From Aureibaculum marinum (lineage in GTDB: Bacteria > Bacteroidota > Bacteroidia > Flavobacteriales > Flavobacteriaceae), in contig NZ_RPFJ01000011.1 in the NCBI RefSeq assembly GCF_003813905.1, positions 372,001-436,000 on the forward strand: a stretch of DNA of 64,000 nucleotides, written 5' to 3'. This document shows positions 28,078-37,148 of the stretch, piece by piece. Position numbers and translations under genes: made by a program. Every line of letters starts with the position of its first letter. Positions within the stretch are counted from its first letter, which is position 1. Below the pieces are notes generated by a model. It was given only the letters and a program-made list of their open reading frames with translations. It was not told where the DNA came from and searched no databases.

Positions 28078-29091
28078 ATGCAATTAATATTAAGACCTTA
28101 CGAATTAAAATTAGAACATACTTTTAGAATTTCTAGAGAATCTAGAGATATTCAAGAAAGTTTAGTGGTAGAGTTAAAAGATGGAGAATTTTCTGGTTAT
28201 GGAGAAGCTACAGCCAATCCATATTATGGAGTTACTGTAGAAACCATGTCGGCAGATTTAACAGCTGTTGAACCATTAATTAAGGCTAATGCAGGTTTAG
28301 AGCCTACAGAATTTTGGCAAATTATGTATTCTGAGCTCAAAGAAAATATGTTTGCTTTGTGTGCTTTGGACTTGGCTTATAACGATTTGTATGCTAGAAA
28401 AAAAGGAATGAAGCTATACGAATATTGGGGTCTTGATATAAGCCATAATCCTATTACTGATTATACTATTGGTATTGATACTATTGAAAAAATGGTATAT
28501 AAATTAAAAGAAAAACCTTGGCCTTTATATAAAATAAAACTTGGTACAAAAGAAGATATTTCTATTATAAAAGAATTAAGAAAACACACAGATGCAATTT
28601 TTAGAGTTGACGCTAACTGTGGGTGGGGAGTAGAAGAGACTTTAAATAATGCTATTGAACTTAAAAAATTAGGTGTTGAATTTATAGAACAACCTTTAAA
28701 AGCAGATGATTGGGATGGACATAAAACACTGTTTTTAAAATCTGTATTGCCAATTGTTGCTGATGAAAGTTGTATTGTTGAGTCTGATGTAATTAAATGT
28801 CACAATCATTTTCATGGTGTTAATGTAAAATTGACAAAATGTGGTGGATTAACTTCCGGTAAAAGAATGTTAGAACAAGCTAGAAAGTTAGGTATGAAAA
28901 CCATGGTTGGCTGTATGACTGAATCTTCAGTGGGAATTTCAGCTATAGCTCATTTGTTACCATTATTGGATTATGTTGATATGGATGGTGCCATTTTACT
29001 TTCTAATGACATTGCAGATGGTGTTAAAATAAAAGATGGAGTAATAAGTTACAGTGAGTTGAATGGTACTGGTGTAAAATTAATGGATTAA
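28078..29091 (+). CDS. Dipeptide epimerase (enolase superfamily, L-Ala-D/L-Glu type)
   Basis: Probably inverts the D-Glu residue of L-Ala-D-Glu from peptidoglycan, making a dipeptide that ordinary peptidases can use. The 337-residue protein has a capping domain (1-120) and a (beta/alpha)7-beta barrel. Catalytic residues are visible: the KxK pair K152-I-K154, metal ligands D178 (VDANCGW), E204 (EQPL) and D229 (ADES), and the second base K254 (KLTKCGG). Some family members act on other hydrophobic or cationic dipeptides, so the exact substrate is open. First gene of a three-gene operon; its stop overlaps the next start (TAATG). Confidence 0.9.
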   Translation: MQLILRPYELKLEHTFRISRESRDIQESLVVELKDGEFSGYGEATANPYYGVTVETMSADLTAVEPLIKANAGLEPTEFWQIMYSELKENMFALCALDLAYNDLYARKKGMKLYEYWGLDISHNPITDYTIGIDTIEKMVYKLKEKPWPLYKIKLGTKEDISIIKELRKHTDAIFRVDANCGWGVEETLNNAIELKKLGVEFIEQPLKADDWDGHKTLFLKSVLPIVADESCIVESDVIKCHNHFHGVNVKLTKCGGLTSGKRMLEQARKLGMKTMVGCMTESSVGISAIAHLLPLLDYVDMDGAILLSNDIADGVKIKDGVISYSELNGTGVKLMD

Positions 29092-30119
29092 TGATTGTAG
29101 AAAAGTTTCCAGATAGAATGCTAACTCTTAAGGGTAAAGACTATCTTTATTTTGGCGGTACAGGATACTTAGGATTGGCAACACATCCTGAATTTCAGGA
29201 TTTTTTAATAAGTGCATTTAAAAATTGGGGAACCTTTTATGGTAGTTCTCGAAATTCTAATATTAAATTATCTATTTATAAGAAGTTTGAAAGCTATTTT
29301 GCTGCACAAATTGGGGCAGAAGCAACGTTAACGGTTTCTTCTGGAACATTGGCTGGTCGGTTAATTATTGACTTTTTAGCAAAACGTAATCCCGTTTTTT
29401 TTCATTATCCGAAAACGCATCCTGCTATTTTAGCTAAGAACAGTTTACCTCTATTTATAAATGGACAGTTAAATCCAAGATTAACTACAGATACTAATGA
29501 AGAAATTGTTATTACTACTGATGCAATTTTGGGACTTGAAGTTGAACCTGTTTCATTCTCTTTTTTAGATTTAATAAATAAGAATAAAGAAATTACTTTG
29601 GTAGTTGATGAGTCACATAGTTTGGGGGTTGTTGGTAAAAATGGAAATGGTATCTTTAACAATATAAAACATAAAAAATTAAGTAATAAAATAATGGTTT
29701 CTTCTTTAGGGAAGGCATTAAGTTTGTCTGGTGGTATTATAGGGGGGAGTCAAAATTTTATTAAAAACTTAGTAGATGAATCTATGTTTGTATCTTCGTC
29801 TGCAGCAAATCCTGCATATTTAGAAGCGTATTGTAAGGCTTCGAAGATTTTTGAGACTCAAAGAAGAAAGTTAGCATACAATTTGAACTATATTTCTGAT
29901 CGATTAAATAATAATAGTACCATAAAGTTTGATAAAAGATATCCAGTCCTTTACAGTGAAGATGAGTATATTTATAACAAATTATTTGAAGAAGGTATTA
30001 TCATTACTAGTTTTAAATATCCTACTTATAAAAATAGAATGAATAGAATTGTGATTACGGCTAATCATACTGAAGATGATTTAGATAAATTAATAAAAAT
30101 TTTAAATATAAAAGAATGA
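29091..30119 (+). CDS. PLP-dependent aminotransferase/acyltransferase-like protein (KBL/AONS fold)
   Basis: A 342-residue fold-type I PLP enzyme resembling 2-amino-3-ketobutyrate CoA ligase and 8-amino-7-oxononanoate synthase but shorter. Visible: GTGYLGLATHPEF, FYGSSRNSNIK at the N terminus, the PLP-ring aspartate and histidine in VVDESHSLGVVG, and the Schiff-base lysine in SSLGKALSLSGGIIGGS. The start overlaps the epimerase stop by one base and the stop overlaps the OsmC start by four, so the three are translated together. Its substrate is unknown; the context suggests amino acids released from cell-wall dipeptides. Confidence 0.82.
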   Translation: MIVEKFPDRMLTLKGKDYLYFGGTGYLGLATHPEFQDFLISAFKNWGTFYGSSRNSNIKLSIYKKFESYFAAQIGAEATLTVSSGTLAGRLIIDFLAKRNPVFFHYPKTHPAILAKNSLPLFINGQLNPRLTTDTNEEIVITTDAILGLEVEPVSFSFLDLINKNKEITLVVDESHSLGVVGKNGNGIFNNIKHKKLSNKIMVSSLGKALSLSGGIIGGSQNFIKNLVDESMFVSSSAANPAYLEAYCKASKIFETQRRKLAYNLNYISDRLNNNSTIKFDKRYPVLYSEDEYIYNKLFEEGIIITSFKYPTYKNRMNRIVITANHTEDDLDKLIKILNIKE

Positions 30120-30538
30120 CGAATACAGTAAAAACTACTTGGAAAGGGAATATGAAATTTGAATCTACAAATCCTAGTGGATTAAATTTAAATATTGATA
30201 CCGGTGCTGAACATGGAGGTAATGGAGAAGGGTATAGACCAAAGGCTTTAATGCTTTCTGCCTTAGCAGGATGTTCGGGATTAGATGTAGTTTCTCTTTT
30301 GAAAAAAATGAGAGCTGAGGTTGATGATTTTAACATTGACATCACAGCCGAACTTACTGAAGAGCATCCAAAGTTTTACAAAGAAGTACATGTAGTTTAT
30401 AATTTTTATGGAACTGACTTAAAAAAAGATAAAATTGAAAAGGCTGTAAATTTATCAATAGATAGATATTGTGGAGTTATGGAAATGTTTAGGCAGTTTG
30501 CTGAAATTACCACAGAAATTAACTATTTTGAAAAATAG
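30116..30538 (+). CDS. OsmC/Ohr-family protein
   Basis: A 140-residue member of the OsmC family, small dimeric thiol peroxidases that reduce organic hydroperoxides. The two reactive cysteines are Cys53 (LAGCSGLDVVSLL) and Cys119 (DRYCGVMEMF). Last gene of the operon with the epimerase and the PLP enzyme (ATGA overlap at 30116-30119), closed by the palindromic terminator at 30545-30600. Why an antioxidant protein sits in this operon is not clear. Confidence 0.88.
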   Translation: MTNTVKTTWKGNMKFESTNPSGLNLNIDTGAEHGGNGEGYRPKALMLSALAGCSGLDVVSLLKKMRAEVDDFNIDITAELTEEHPKFYKEVHVVYNFYGTDLKKDKIEKAVNLSIDRYCGVMEMFRQFAEITTEINYFEK

Positions 30539-30544
30539 CAGTTA

Positions 30545-30600
30545 TAATAAGAATAAAAAAGCCTCCTAAATTAATTTAGGAGGCTTTTTTATTCTTATTA
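30545..30600. terminator. 56-bp perfect palindrome, bidirectional terminator
   Basis: Twenty-eight-base arms with no mismatch and no spacer (centre between 30572 and 30573), containing GCCTCCTAAATT and flanking A- and T-tracts. It lies between the convergent OsmC and SusD genes. Confidence 0.93.
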
Positions 30601-30607
30601 ATTTAAT

Positions 30608-32320
30608 TTACCAACCTGGGTTTTGTGTTAAAACGTAACCTTGGTCTTCATATAATTTAATTTGATCTAATGGAATAGGGCTCAAATAAACTCTTGGATC
30701 ATCAAAAACTCTTAAAGACGATGCTGAGGAAGCAGGTATTATATATCCTGTGTCGCCATTGGTTAACGTAATGTCTGTTAAGTTTGCATCAGGATAATCA
30801 GCTTTATTTAACCAAGCTCCTTGATTTATGTCAGGGTTAGCAACCATATCAACATATTCTAACTTTTTCCAACGTTTTAAGTCATCTAATCTAAAACCTT
30901 CCATCATTAATTCAATTCTTCGTTCTCTTCTAATTTCCCAAATAATTGAAGGCACATCAGAATCTCTATTAGGATCGTCATAAGTAATTCCATTAATACC
31001 AGGTAAACCTCCAATTACTTCTAAATGTGGTAAACCAATACCAGGTCTGTCTCTTAATACATTAATTGATTTGTCTATATCTGCTTGTGTTAATGCGTCA
31101 CCTCCTAAAGTTTCAAGTTCAGCAGATGCTTCTGCATAATTAATTAGAACTTCACCATATCGTATTATAGGAGCATCTGTTGGGTTTAAGTTTGAGCTTC
31201 CTTCAGGTAAATCTTTAATACTTTCATTTAAAAATTTATGTGTTGCTATTGCAGTAGTAGAATAATTACCTACAATTCCATTAATTCTTAATTCATCAGA
31301 AACTAATGTTTCATACATTCTTGGATCTCTATTTGCCATTAATTTATCAATACCATGATCGTCTTGATATTCACCAGATATTGCAATTGGTAATCCGTCT
31401 TTTGCGAGATAAGAATCTAAAGCATTTTTAGAAATACCAGTTTGAGCTTCTTTATTATTGTAACTATTAAGTGCATGCGTAATTTGACCATCTTCATATT
31501 CTCTATATAGAATAACTTCTGGATTGCTAGATAGACTTAATGAGTTAAATACTTCTCTATAATTTCCTAAAGAATATTTTCCTGATGCGATTACCTCATT
31601 TGCTGCCCATTTTGCTGCAGTTAAATATTCTTTTGCTTTTTCATTATTATTTTCATGATATTTTTGCCAAGTACCTTCAAAGAGCATAATTCTTGACATG
31701 TAAGCTAGCACTACATATTTATTAACCTCAAGGCCATCTTTATCTACAGATTCGCGTACATTTTCAGCTGCAAATTGTAAATCTTCAAGTACTCTATCCA
31801 TAACGTAAGAGCGTTCATCACGTGGTTTGTATAATTCTTCAACATCATCATCTTTAACTTCTTTATCAAAATAAGGTACATCACCAAAAGTTTTAACTAA
31901 ATCGTGATATTCTAAAGCTCTAAAAAACCTTCCAATTCCAGTCCAATGATTAATTGCTTCTTGTTCCATTGGTACTGATTGAACGCGATCAATAAAAATA
32001 TTGGCTTTACGTACCCATGAAAAACTCCATCCACCTCCTGAAGTTGGTACTTGTTGTGTAAACACAGGTGGATTTGTAGGGGCAAAATCATCATTTAAGG
32101 ATTGACCTGAAAAGTATTTACCCCAAGAATAACCAGAACCATATCCGGTAAAATATCCAGTATAAAAACCAAAGGCAAAAGTTTTAACATTGCCCTCGCT
32201 AGTCCAATAGGTTTCATCTACTAATTGATCTTGCGGTGGTGTATCTAAGAAATCGTCACTGCACCCCACAACCGTGAGTATACAAAGAAAAATAATTATT
32301 TTATTATATAATGTTTTCAT
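30608..32320 (-). CDS. SusD/RagB-family nutrient-binding outer-membrane lipoprotein (pair 1)
   Basis: Surface lipoprotein that forms the lid of a SusC barrel and captures oligomeric nutrient. The 570-residue protein has a lipoprotein signal ending in a cysteine (ILTVVGCSDDFLDTPPQDQL), TPR-like helices with YHDLVKTFGDVPYFDKEV, and the family C-terminal blocks RYGEVLINYAEA and EIRRERRIELMMEGFRLDDL. It follows its SusC partner by 17 bases. Glycan versus peptide specificity cannot be read from the sequence; the nearby NamZ suggests cell-wall fragments. Confidence 0.93.
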   Translation of the reverse strand: MKTLYNKIIIFLCILTVVGCSDDFLDTPPQDQLVDETYWTSEGNVKTFAFGFYTGYFTGYGSGYSWGKYFSGQSLNDDFAPTNPPVFTQQVPTSGGGWSFSWVRKANIFIDRVQSVPMEQEAINHWTGIGRFFRALEYHDLVKTFGDVPYFDKEVKDDDVEELYKPRDERSYVMDRVLEDLQFAAENVRESVDKDGLEVNKYVVLAYMSRIMLFEGTWQKYHENNNEKAKEYLTAAKWAANEVIASGKYSLGNYREVFNSLSLSSNPEVILYREYEDGQITHALNSYNNKEAQTGISKNALDSYLAKDGLPIAISGEYQDDHGIDKLMANRDPRMYETLVSDELRINGIVGNYSTTAIATHKFLNESIKDLPEGSSNLNPTDAPIIRYGEVLINYAEASAELETLGGDALTQADIDKSINVLRDRPGIGLPHLEVIGGLPGINGITYDDPNRDSDVPSIIWEIRRERRIELMMEGFRLDDLKRWKKLEYVDMVANPDINQGAWLNKADYPDANLTDITLTNGDTGYIIPASSASSLRVFDDPRVYLSPIPLDQIKLYEDQGYVLTQNPGW

Positions 32321-32337
32321 TTTAACTGTGTTTTAAA

Positions 32338-35300
32338 TTATAGTGATATTTGAAGTCCTAATGAGTATGATCTTCTGAAAGGATAAACCCTACCAAAAGT
32401 ATTTGGATCATTGAGACCTGCAACAGAATAATCTATTTCTGGGTCAATTGGTATGTCTAAACCACTAAACTCAAATAAATTTTCTCCACTTAAGTATAAT
32501 CTAAAATTACTAACCTTAATTTTATCTGTTACTGATTTTGGCAATGTGTAACCTAAGGTTATGTTTTTCATACGAAGGTATGCCATGTTCAATAGATATC
32601 TTGATTGTGGTAAAAAGTTCATGCTATTATTACTTTGTTGCTGGTCGTTTGGTCTTGGGTAATAGGCATCTGTATTTTCTGGTGTCCAATAATCTAAATG
32701 ATGATCGTACCAAGCCTCTCCATAACGATAACCTGGAATAACAATAGGCCCGTTAGCCCATAAATCTCTTTTTCCTACACCTTGCATAAACATACTTAGG
32801 TCAAAGCCTTTCCAATCTGCAGATATGTTAAGTCCATATTGATATCTAGGAGTTGAATTTCCTATAACTTTCATATCTCCGGAATCACCTACTGTTTTTG
32901 TTCCATAATCGATAACACCATCACCATTTAAATCTTTATATTTTACATCACCAGGGCCATATTTAAACCATCCGTTAGTTTCAAAAATATCTTGATTTGG
33001 TATTCCAGCGGCATAACTACCATCAGTATTAAAATCATCTTCGGTAAATAACCTATCAGTTTCATAGCCCCAAATTTCACCAAGGTATTTTCCTTCATAA
33101 TAAGAATTGATGCCTAAAGTTGTGTTAGCATATTTTGTAATTTTCTCTTTGAAATCAGAGAGTGTTGCCATTACTTTGATATTTAGGCCGTTGTTAAATT
33201 TATGTTTAAAATCTAAAGCTATTTCCCAACCATCAGTTTGCATTTCACCATAATTACGTCTTGGAGATGAAGTGCCAAAAGTACTTGGTAGTGTAACCCC
33301 AGAGCTATGCATGTCACTAACTGTTCTTCTATACCAGTCAAAAGTTAAACCTAATTGATTATTAAAGAAGCTTGCATCTAAACCAAAATCTAATGTTGTA
33401 ACGGTTTCCCAAGTTAATGAAGCTGGTATTGCTCCTGGTGTACCAACAGTTACTTGATTTTGACCATCAATTAACCAATTAGAACTTGTAGAAGACATGA
33501 TTCTATAAATACTAGATAAATAAGTGTTTTGGTTACCAATGGAACCATAAGAACCTCTTAGTTTTAAAAATGATAAAGTAGATTTAATAGATTCCATAAA
33601 ATCTTCTTCGGTAATAATATAACCAATGGAACCAGAGGGGAATAATGCCCATTTTTCATCAGATGATAGTCGTGAAGATCCGTCGTATCTAGCATTTAAT
33701 TCTAGCAATAATTTATCTTTATAAGTGTAGTTTAATCTACCAAAATACCCTATAGTAGTCCATTTATCTCTATCTCCACCTACAAATTGGTCACCAGTAG
33801 CTAGGGCTAACTCTCCTTGATCAGGGTTTAACAAATTTCGTCGTTGTGAGTATTGAAACCAATCTTCATATTCTTCCATATCTCCACCAACCGTTAATTT
33901 TAATTGGTGCTTTTCAGTTAAGGCTTTGTCATAAACTAAATATGCTTTTGCAGTATTTCTTCTACTCCAATCAGAATTGTATTGAACTCTATCATATGCA
34001 GAACTACTGTAAGGAACATAAGAAAAATTTGCTCCTTGTGCCCAGAAATTATACGCATATAAAGTACCTCCAACCATTTTTTCATGTTCTTCTTCTCTGT
34101 CATGGGTAAAATCAAAATTAATGGTTAAGTCGTCAATGGGTCTTAGTGTAGCTCCTAAATTAATACGAGACAAAGAGTATTCATTTTCATTCATATTAGC
34201 CTGTTCTACTTCAGAAATATGATTTCTGAAAGGTTTACCATCTACAGTACCATAAGGGTAAAAGGCTGGCCATCTAGTAGTGTAATACCAAGCATCATAA
34301 GTGGCACTACCAAATTTAAAAGGTTCAGTAGTAATAGTATTGGTATGCAAAATTTTTGCTCTAAAATCTGCCCAATCCGTAATTGAAGTATTTACGCTTA
34401 AATTTACATTATAACGATCGAAGTTATCAGGATTAGTTTTGTAAACACCACCTTGAGTTAAATATCCTAAACCTAGGTAATAATTAGTGTTTTTGCTACC
34501 TCCAGATACAGAAATGTCATGTTTTTGTTGTGGAGCCCATTTTTTTATAAATAAATCTCTTGCGTCCCAAGATCTGTAGAAAAACAATTGACCATCTCTG
34601 ATTTCATAATCACGACCTTCAACCATTTCCATTCCTAAATCTTGATCTCCATATTGTTCTTCCCATTCACGCATTTTTTCTATAGCTAATTGGTCAATTC
34701 GCATACCAACAATACCAAATGAGGTTAATGATGGTACTCTACGATTAACAGCTGCAAAAGCCATTTCGGCACCTTCTGCGGCACCTGCAATTTTTGGTAA
34801 TTCAGTAGGTGTTGCCCATGAGAAGTTATTTGAGTAACTAATGGTAGGGGCTTGATCTCTTTTACCATTTTTAGTTGTAATTAAAACAACGCCCCACGCA
34901 CCTCTAGCTCCATAAATTGAGGTTGAAGCAGCATCTTTTAAAACAGAAATGTCTGCAATGTCTTCTGAATTAATAGATTGTAGATTAGGAACTTCAACGT
35001 TGTCAACTAGAATAAGAGGTTGTGCTCCGCCAGTTGTACCTAATGTACCAACAGACCCTCTTAGTTTAATTGTTGGATTTTCACCAATTTGTCCTGTTGG
35101 TGCAGTAATGGTTAGACCAGGTGTGGCTCCTTGTAAACCTCTACCAACATCTGTAATTGGACGAGAGGCTAATAATTCAGTATTCACTGTTGCAACAGAA
35201 CCGGTAAGATCTCTTTTCTTTTGGCTACCATAACCTACAACTACAACCTCTTCAAGTGTTTCTACATCTTCTTGTAACACAATGTTGAGAGTAGTTTCGT

Positions 35301-35565
35301 TAGTAATGGAAACTTCTTTATTAGCATAGCCAATCATAGAAAAAACCAAAATTTGTGCCGCATCAGCAGGCACATCGATAGAGAATTTACCGTCAAAATC
35401 GGTAACTGTTCCTATAGAACTGTTTTTGACAATGACATTAACACCAGGTATTGGAGTTCCTGTATTATCATTAACTTCTCCAGTAATTGTTTTCGCTTGT
35501 CCCCATAGCGAAATGCTACCGACAAGAGTAAAAAATAAGAATAACCTTAATGCTCTTTTTTTCAT
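32338..35565 (-). CDS. SusC/RagA-family TonB-linked outer-membrane transporter (pair 1)
   Basis: A 1075-residue TonB-dependent barrel. Order: signal peptide (to about 24), carboxypeptidase-regulatory-like domain (ITGEVNDNTGTPIPGVNVIV), a conserved EVVVVGYGSQKKRDLTGSVA motif where SusC proteins meet the plug, plug domain with DISVLKDAASTSIYGARGAW and VVLITTKNGK, then the large barrel ending SYSLGLQISL. Its promoter (35595-35651) carries the tandem boxes shared with the other two susC genes here and faces the divergent namZ gene. Confidence 0.95.
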   Translation of the reverse strand: MKKRALRLFLFFTLVGSISLWGQAKTITGEVNDNTGTPIPGVNVIVKNSSIGTVTDFDGKFSIDVPADAAQILVFSMIGYANKEVSITNETTLNIVLQEDVETLEEVVVVGYGSQKKRDLTGSVATVNTELLASRPITDVGRGLQGATPGLTITAPTGQIGENPTIKLRGSVGTLGTTGGAQPLILVDNVEVPNLQSINSEDIADISVLKDAASTSIYGARGAWGVVLITTKNGKRDQAPTISYSNNFSWATPTELPKIAGAAEGAEMAFAAVNRRVPSLTSFGIVGMRIDQLAIEKMREWEEQYGDQDLGMEMVEGRDYEIRDGQLFFYRSWDARDLFIKKWAPQQKHDISVSGGSKNTNYYLGLGYLTQGGVYKTNPDNFDRYNVNLSVNTSITDWADFRAKILHTNTITTEPFKFGSATYDAWYYTTRWPAFYPYGTVDGKPFRNHISEVEQANMNENEYSLSRINLGATLRPIDDLTINFDFTHDREEEHEKMVGGTLYAYNFWAQGANFSYVPYSSSAYDRVQYNSDWSRRNTAKAYLVYDKALTEKHQLKLTVGGDMEEYEDWFQYSQRRNLLNPDQGELALATGDQFVGGDRDKWTTIGYFGRLNYTYKDKLLLELNARYDGSSRLSSDEKWALFPSGSIGYIITEEDFMESIKSTLSFLKLRGSYGSIGNQNTYLSSIYRIMSSTSSNWLIDGQNQVTVGTPGAIPASLTWETVTTLDFGLDASFFNNQLGLTFDWYRRTVSDMHSSGVTLPSTFGTSSPRRNYGEMQTDGWEIALDFKHKFNNGLNIKVMATLSDFKEKITKYANTTLGINSYYEGKYLGEIWGYETDRLFTEDDFNTDGSYAAGIPNQDIFETNGWFKYGPGDVKYKDLNGDGVIDYGTKTVGDSGDMKVIGNSTPRYQYGLNISADWKGFDLSMFMQGVGKRDLWANGPIVIPGYRYGEAWYDHHLDYWTPENTDAYYPRPNDQQQSNNSMNFLPQSRYLLNMAYLRMKNITLGYTLPKSVTDKIKVSNFRLYLSGENLFEFSGLDIPIDPEIDYSVAGLNDPNTFGRVYPFRRSYSLGLQISL

Positions 35566-35594
35566 AATTAAAGAATAGTTTACGTTAGTAAATG

Positions 35595-35651
35595 TAAAGC
35601 TAAAAAAAAAAATGCAATGTTTTGCGTTTTTATACTTGTTTTTGCGTTTTT
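35595..35651 (-). promoter_or_regulatory. susC-1 promoter with tandem TTTTGCGTTTTT boxes
   Basis: Minus-strand -7 box TAGCTTTA (35595-35602); a 17-base spacer containing TGCAAT and an A/T run; box 1 TTTTGCGTTTTT at 35620-35631; box 2, identical, at 35640-35651, exactly 20 bases on (boxes given on the plus strand). A GTTAGT motif at 35584-35589 marks the expected transcription start. The same layout occurs at 43056-43112 and 47931-47987. Confidence 0.8.
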
Positions 35652-35705
35652 TTGTATGGGAAATTTTTATTACTTTTTTATTGAAATATTGAAATATAAA
35701 ATGAT

Positions 35706-36944
35706 ATGAATTTTAATTATAACAAGGTATTTTTTCTATTAAAAGTGTTGTTGTTTTTAGTAACAACAAAGGATTTAGAGGCACAAAATTACCAAAACTT
35801 AGAAACTAAAGATATTATTACAGGAGCTGAGCAAACTGAAAAATATATTCCTTATTTATCTGGGAAACGAGTTGCTATAATGGCTAATCCTACTAGTATT
35901 ATTGGAAATAGGCATTTGGTAGATAGTTTACAAAATTTGGGTATTAATATTGTAAAAGTATTTGGTCCTGAACATGGTTTTAGGGGTAATGTAGGTGCTG
36001 GTGTTCATGTAAAAGACGAGGTTGATAGTAAAACGGGTATTCCTATTGTTTCTTTATATGGTTCAAAAAAGAAACCTTCTGTAGAAGATCTTGAAAATGT
36101 TGATGTGGTTATTTATGATTTACAAGATGTTGGTGTTCGATTTTATACCAATATAAATGCTTTGTCTCGTTTAATGGTAGCATGTTATGAGAATGATAAA
36201 GAATTATTAATTCTAGACAGACCTAATCCGAACGGATATTTGATTGATGGACCTGTGTTAGATATGAAGTATAAATCAGGAATAGGCATGTTTCCTATTC
36301 CTATGTCACACGGATTAACTGTTGCGGAATTTGCTCAAATGGCAAACGGAGAAGGTTGGATTATATCAGAAGGGAAGCCTGTACAATGTAAGTTAAAAAT
36401 TATTCCAGTTGCCAATTATACTCATGATATGCCTTATACTTTACCTGTACCACCTTCTCCAAATTTAAATACGCAATTATCAGTTTTATTGTACCCATCT
36501 ACATGTATGTTTGAAGGTACATATATTAATCATGGTAGAGGTACGTATTATCCGTTCACTGTTTTTGGTAGTCCGGCCTATAAAGGTATTTATGACTTTT
36601 CATTTACACCTACTAGTATAAAAGGTATGGCCATGACTCCATTATTTATGGATGAAGTGTGTTATGGTATTGATTTACGTAATTATGATACGGATTTGTT
36701 ACGTAAAAGCAAACAAATTAACTTACAATGGATTATGGAATTGTATAAAAATAGTCCTGAAAAAGAAAAATTTTTTGATGGAAGTTTAAGTGATCAAATG
36801 AATAGTATTGAAATTCAAATAGGTTCAGGTTTGTTTAGACAACAGATTATTGATGGTGTACCAGAGTCAGAAATTCGTGCCAGCTGGGAGCCTGGTCTAA
36901 GTGACTATAAAAAGATGAGGAAGAAATATTTATTATATCCTTAA
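35706..36944 (+). CDS. namZ: Exo-beta-N-acetylmuramidase NamZ (DUF1343, GH171)
   Basis: Predicted to release MurNAc from the non-reducing end of peptidoglycan fragments, the activity shown for NamZ of Bacillus subtilis and Tannerella forsythia. The 412-residue protein has a signal-like hydrophobic N terminus (1-27, ending EAQ). Family blocks: GKRVAIMANPTSIIGNRHLVD, VFGPEHGFRGNVGAGV, VIYDLQDVGVRFYTNINAL, LDRPNPNGYLIDGPVL and FPIPMSHGLTVAEFA. The start at 35706 is used because an ATG at 35701 meets a stop after one codon. It is divergent from susC-1, sharing the intergenic region with the tandem boxes, which supports joint regulation. Confidence 0.9.
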   Translation: MNFNYNKVFFLLKVLLFLVTTKDLEAQNYQNLETKDIITGAEQTEKYIPYLSGKRVAIMANPTSIIGNRHLVDSLQNLGINIVKVFGPEHGFRGNVGAGVHVKDEVDSKTGIPIVSLYGSKKKPSVEDLENVDVVIYDLQDVGVRFYTNINALSRLMVACYENDKELLILDRPNPNGYLIDGPVLDMKYKSGIGMFPIPMSHGLTVAEFAQMANGEGWIISEGKPVQCKLKIIPVANYTHDMPYTLPVPPSPNLNTQLSVLLYPSTCMFEGTYINHGRGTYYPFTVFGSPAYKGIYDFSFTPTSIKGMAMTPLFMDEVCYGIDLRNYDTDLLRKSKQINLQWIMELYKNSPEKEKFFDGSLSDQMNSIEIQIGSGLFRQQIIDGVPESEIRASWEPGLSDYKKMRKKYLLYP

Positions 36945-37076
36945 TTTAATTAAATACTAAAAGGTTTAGAATTATAGATTATCATACTTTTTAGTTTGTT
37001 AAAGTAAAGGAGGAGAAGAATTTATTACTGTAAATACTAATATTCAGTAAAACCGATTGGTTTTGGTATTAGATTA

Positions 37077-37122
37077 TAAATTAAAAAAGCTACCTATTTA
37101 AATAGGTAGCTTTTTTAATTTA
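37077..37122. terminator. 46-bp perfect palindrome, bidirectional terminator
   Basis: Twenty-three-base arms with no mismatch, centred between 37099 and 37100 (AAAAAAGCTACCTATTT core), between the convergent namZ and lipoprotein genes. The stretch 36945-37076 shows nothing else. Confidence 0.93.
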
Positions 37123-37148
37123 ATCAATGTCTTCTGTCAAAATAATTT

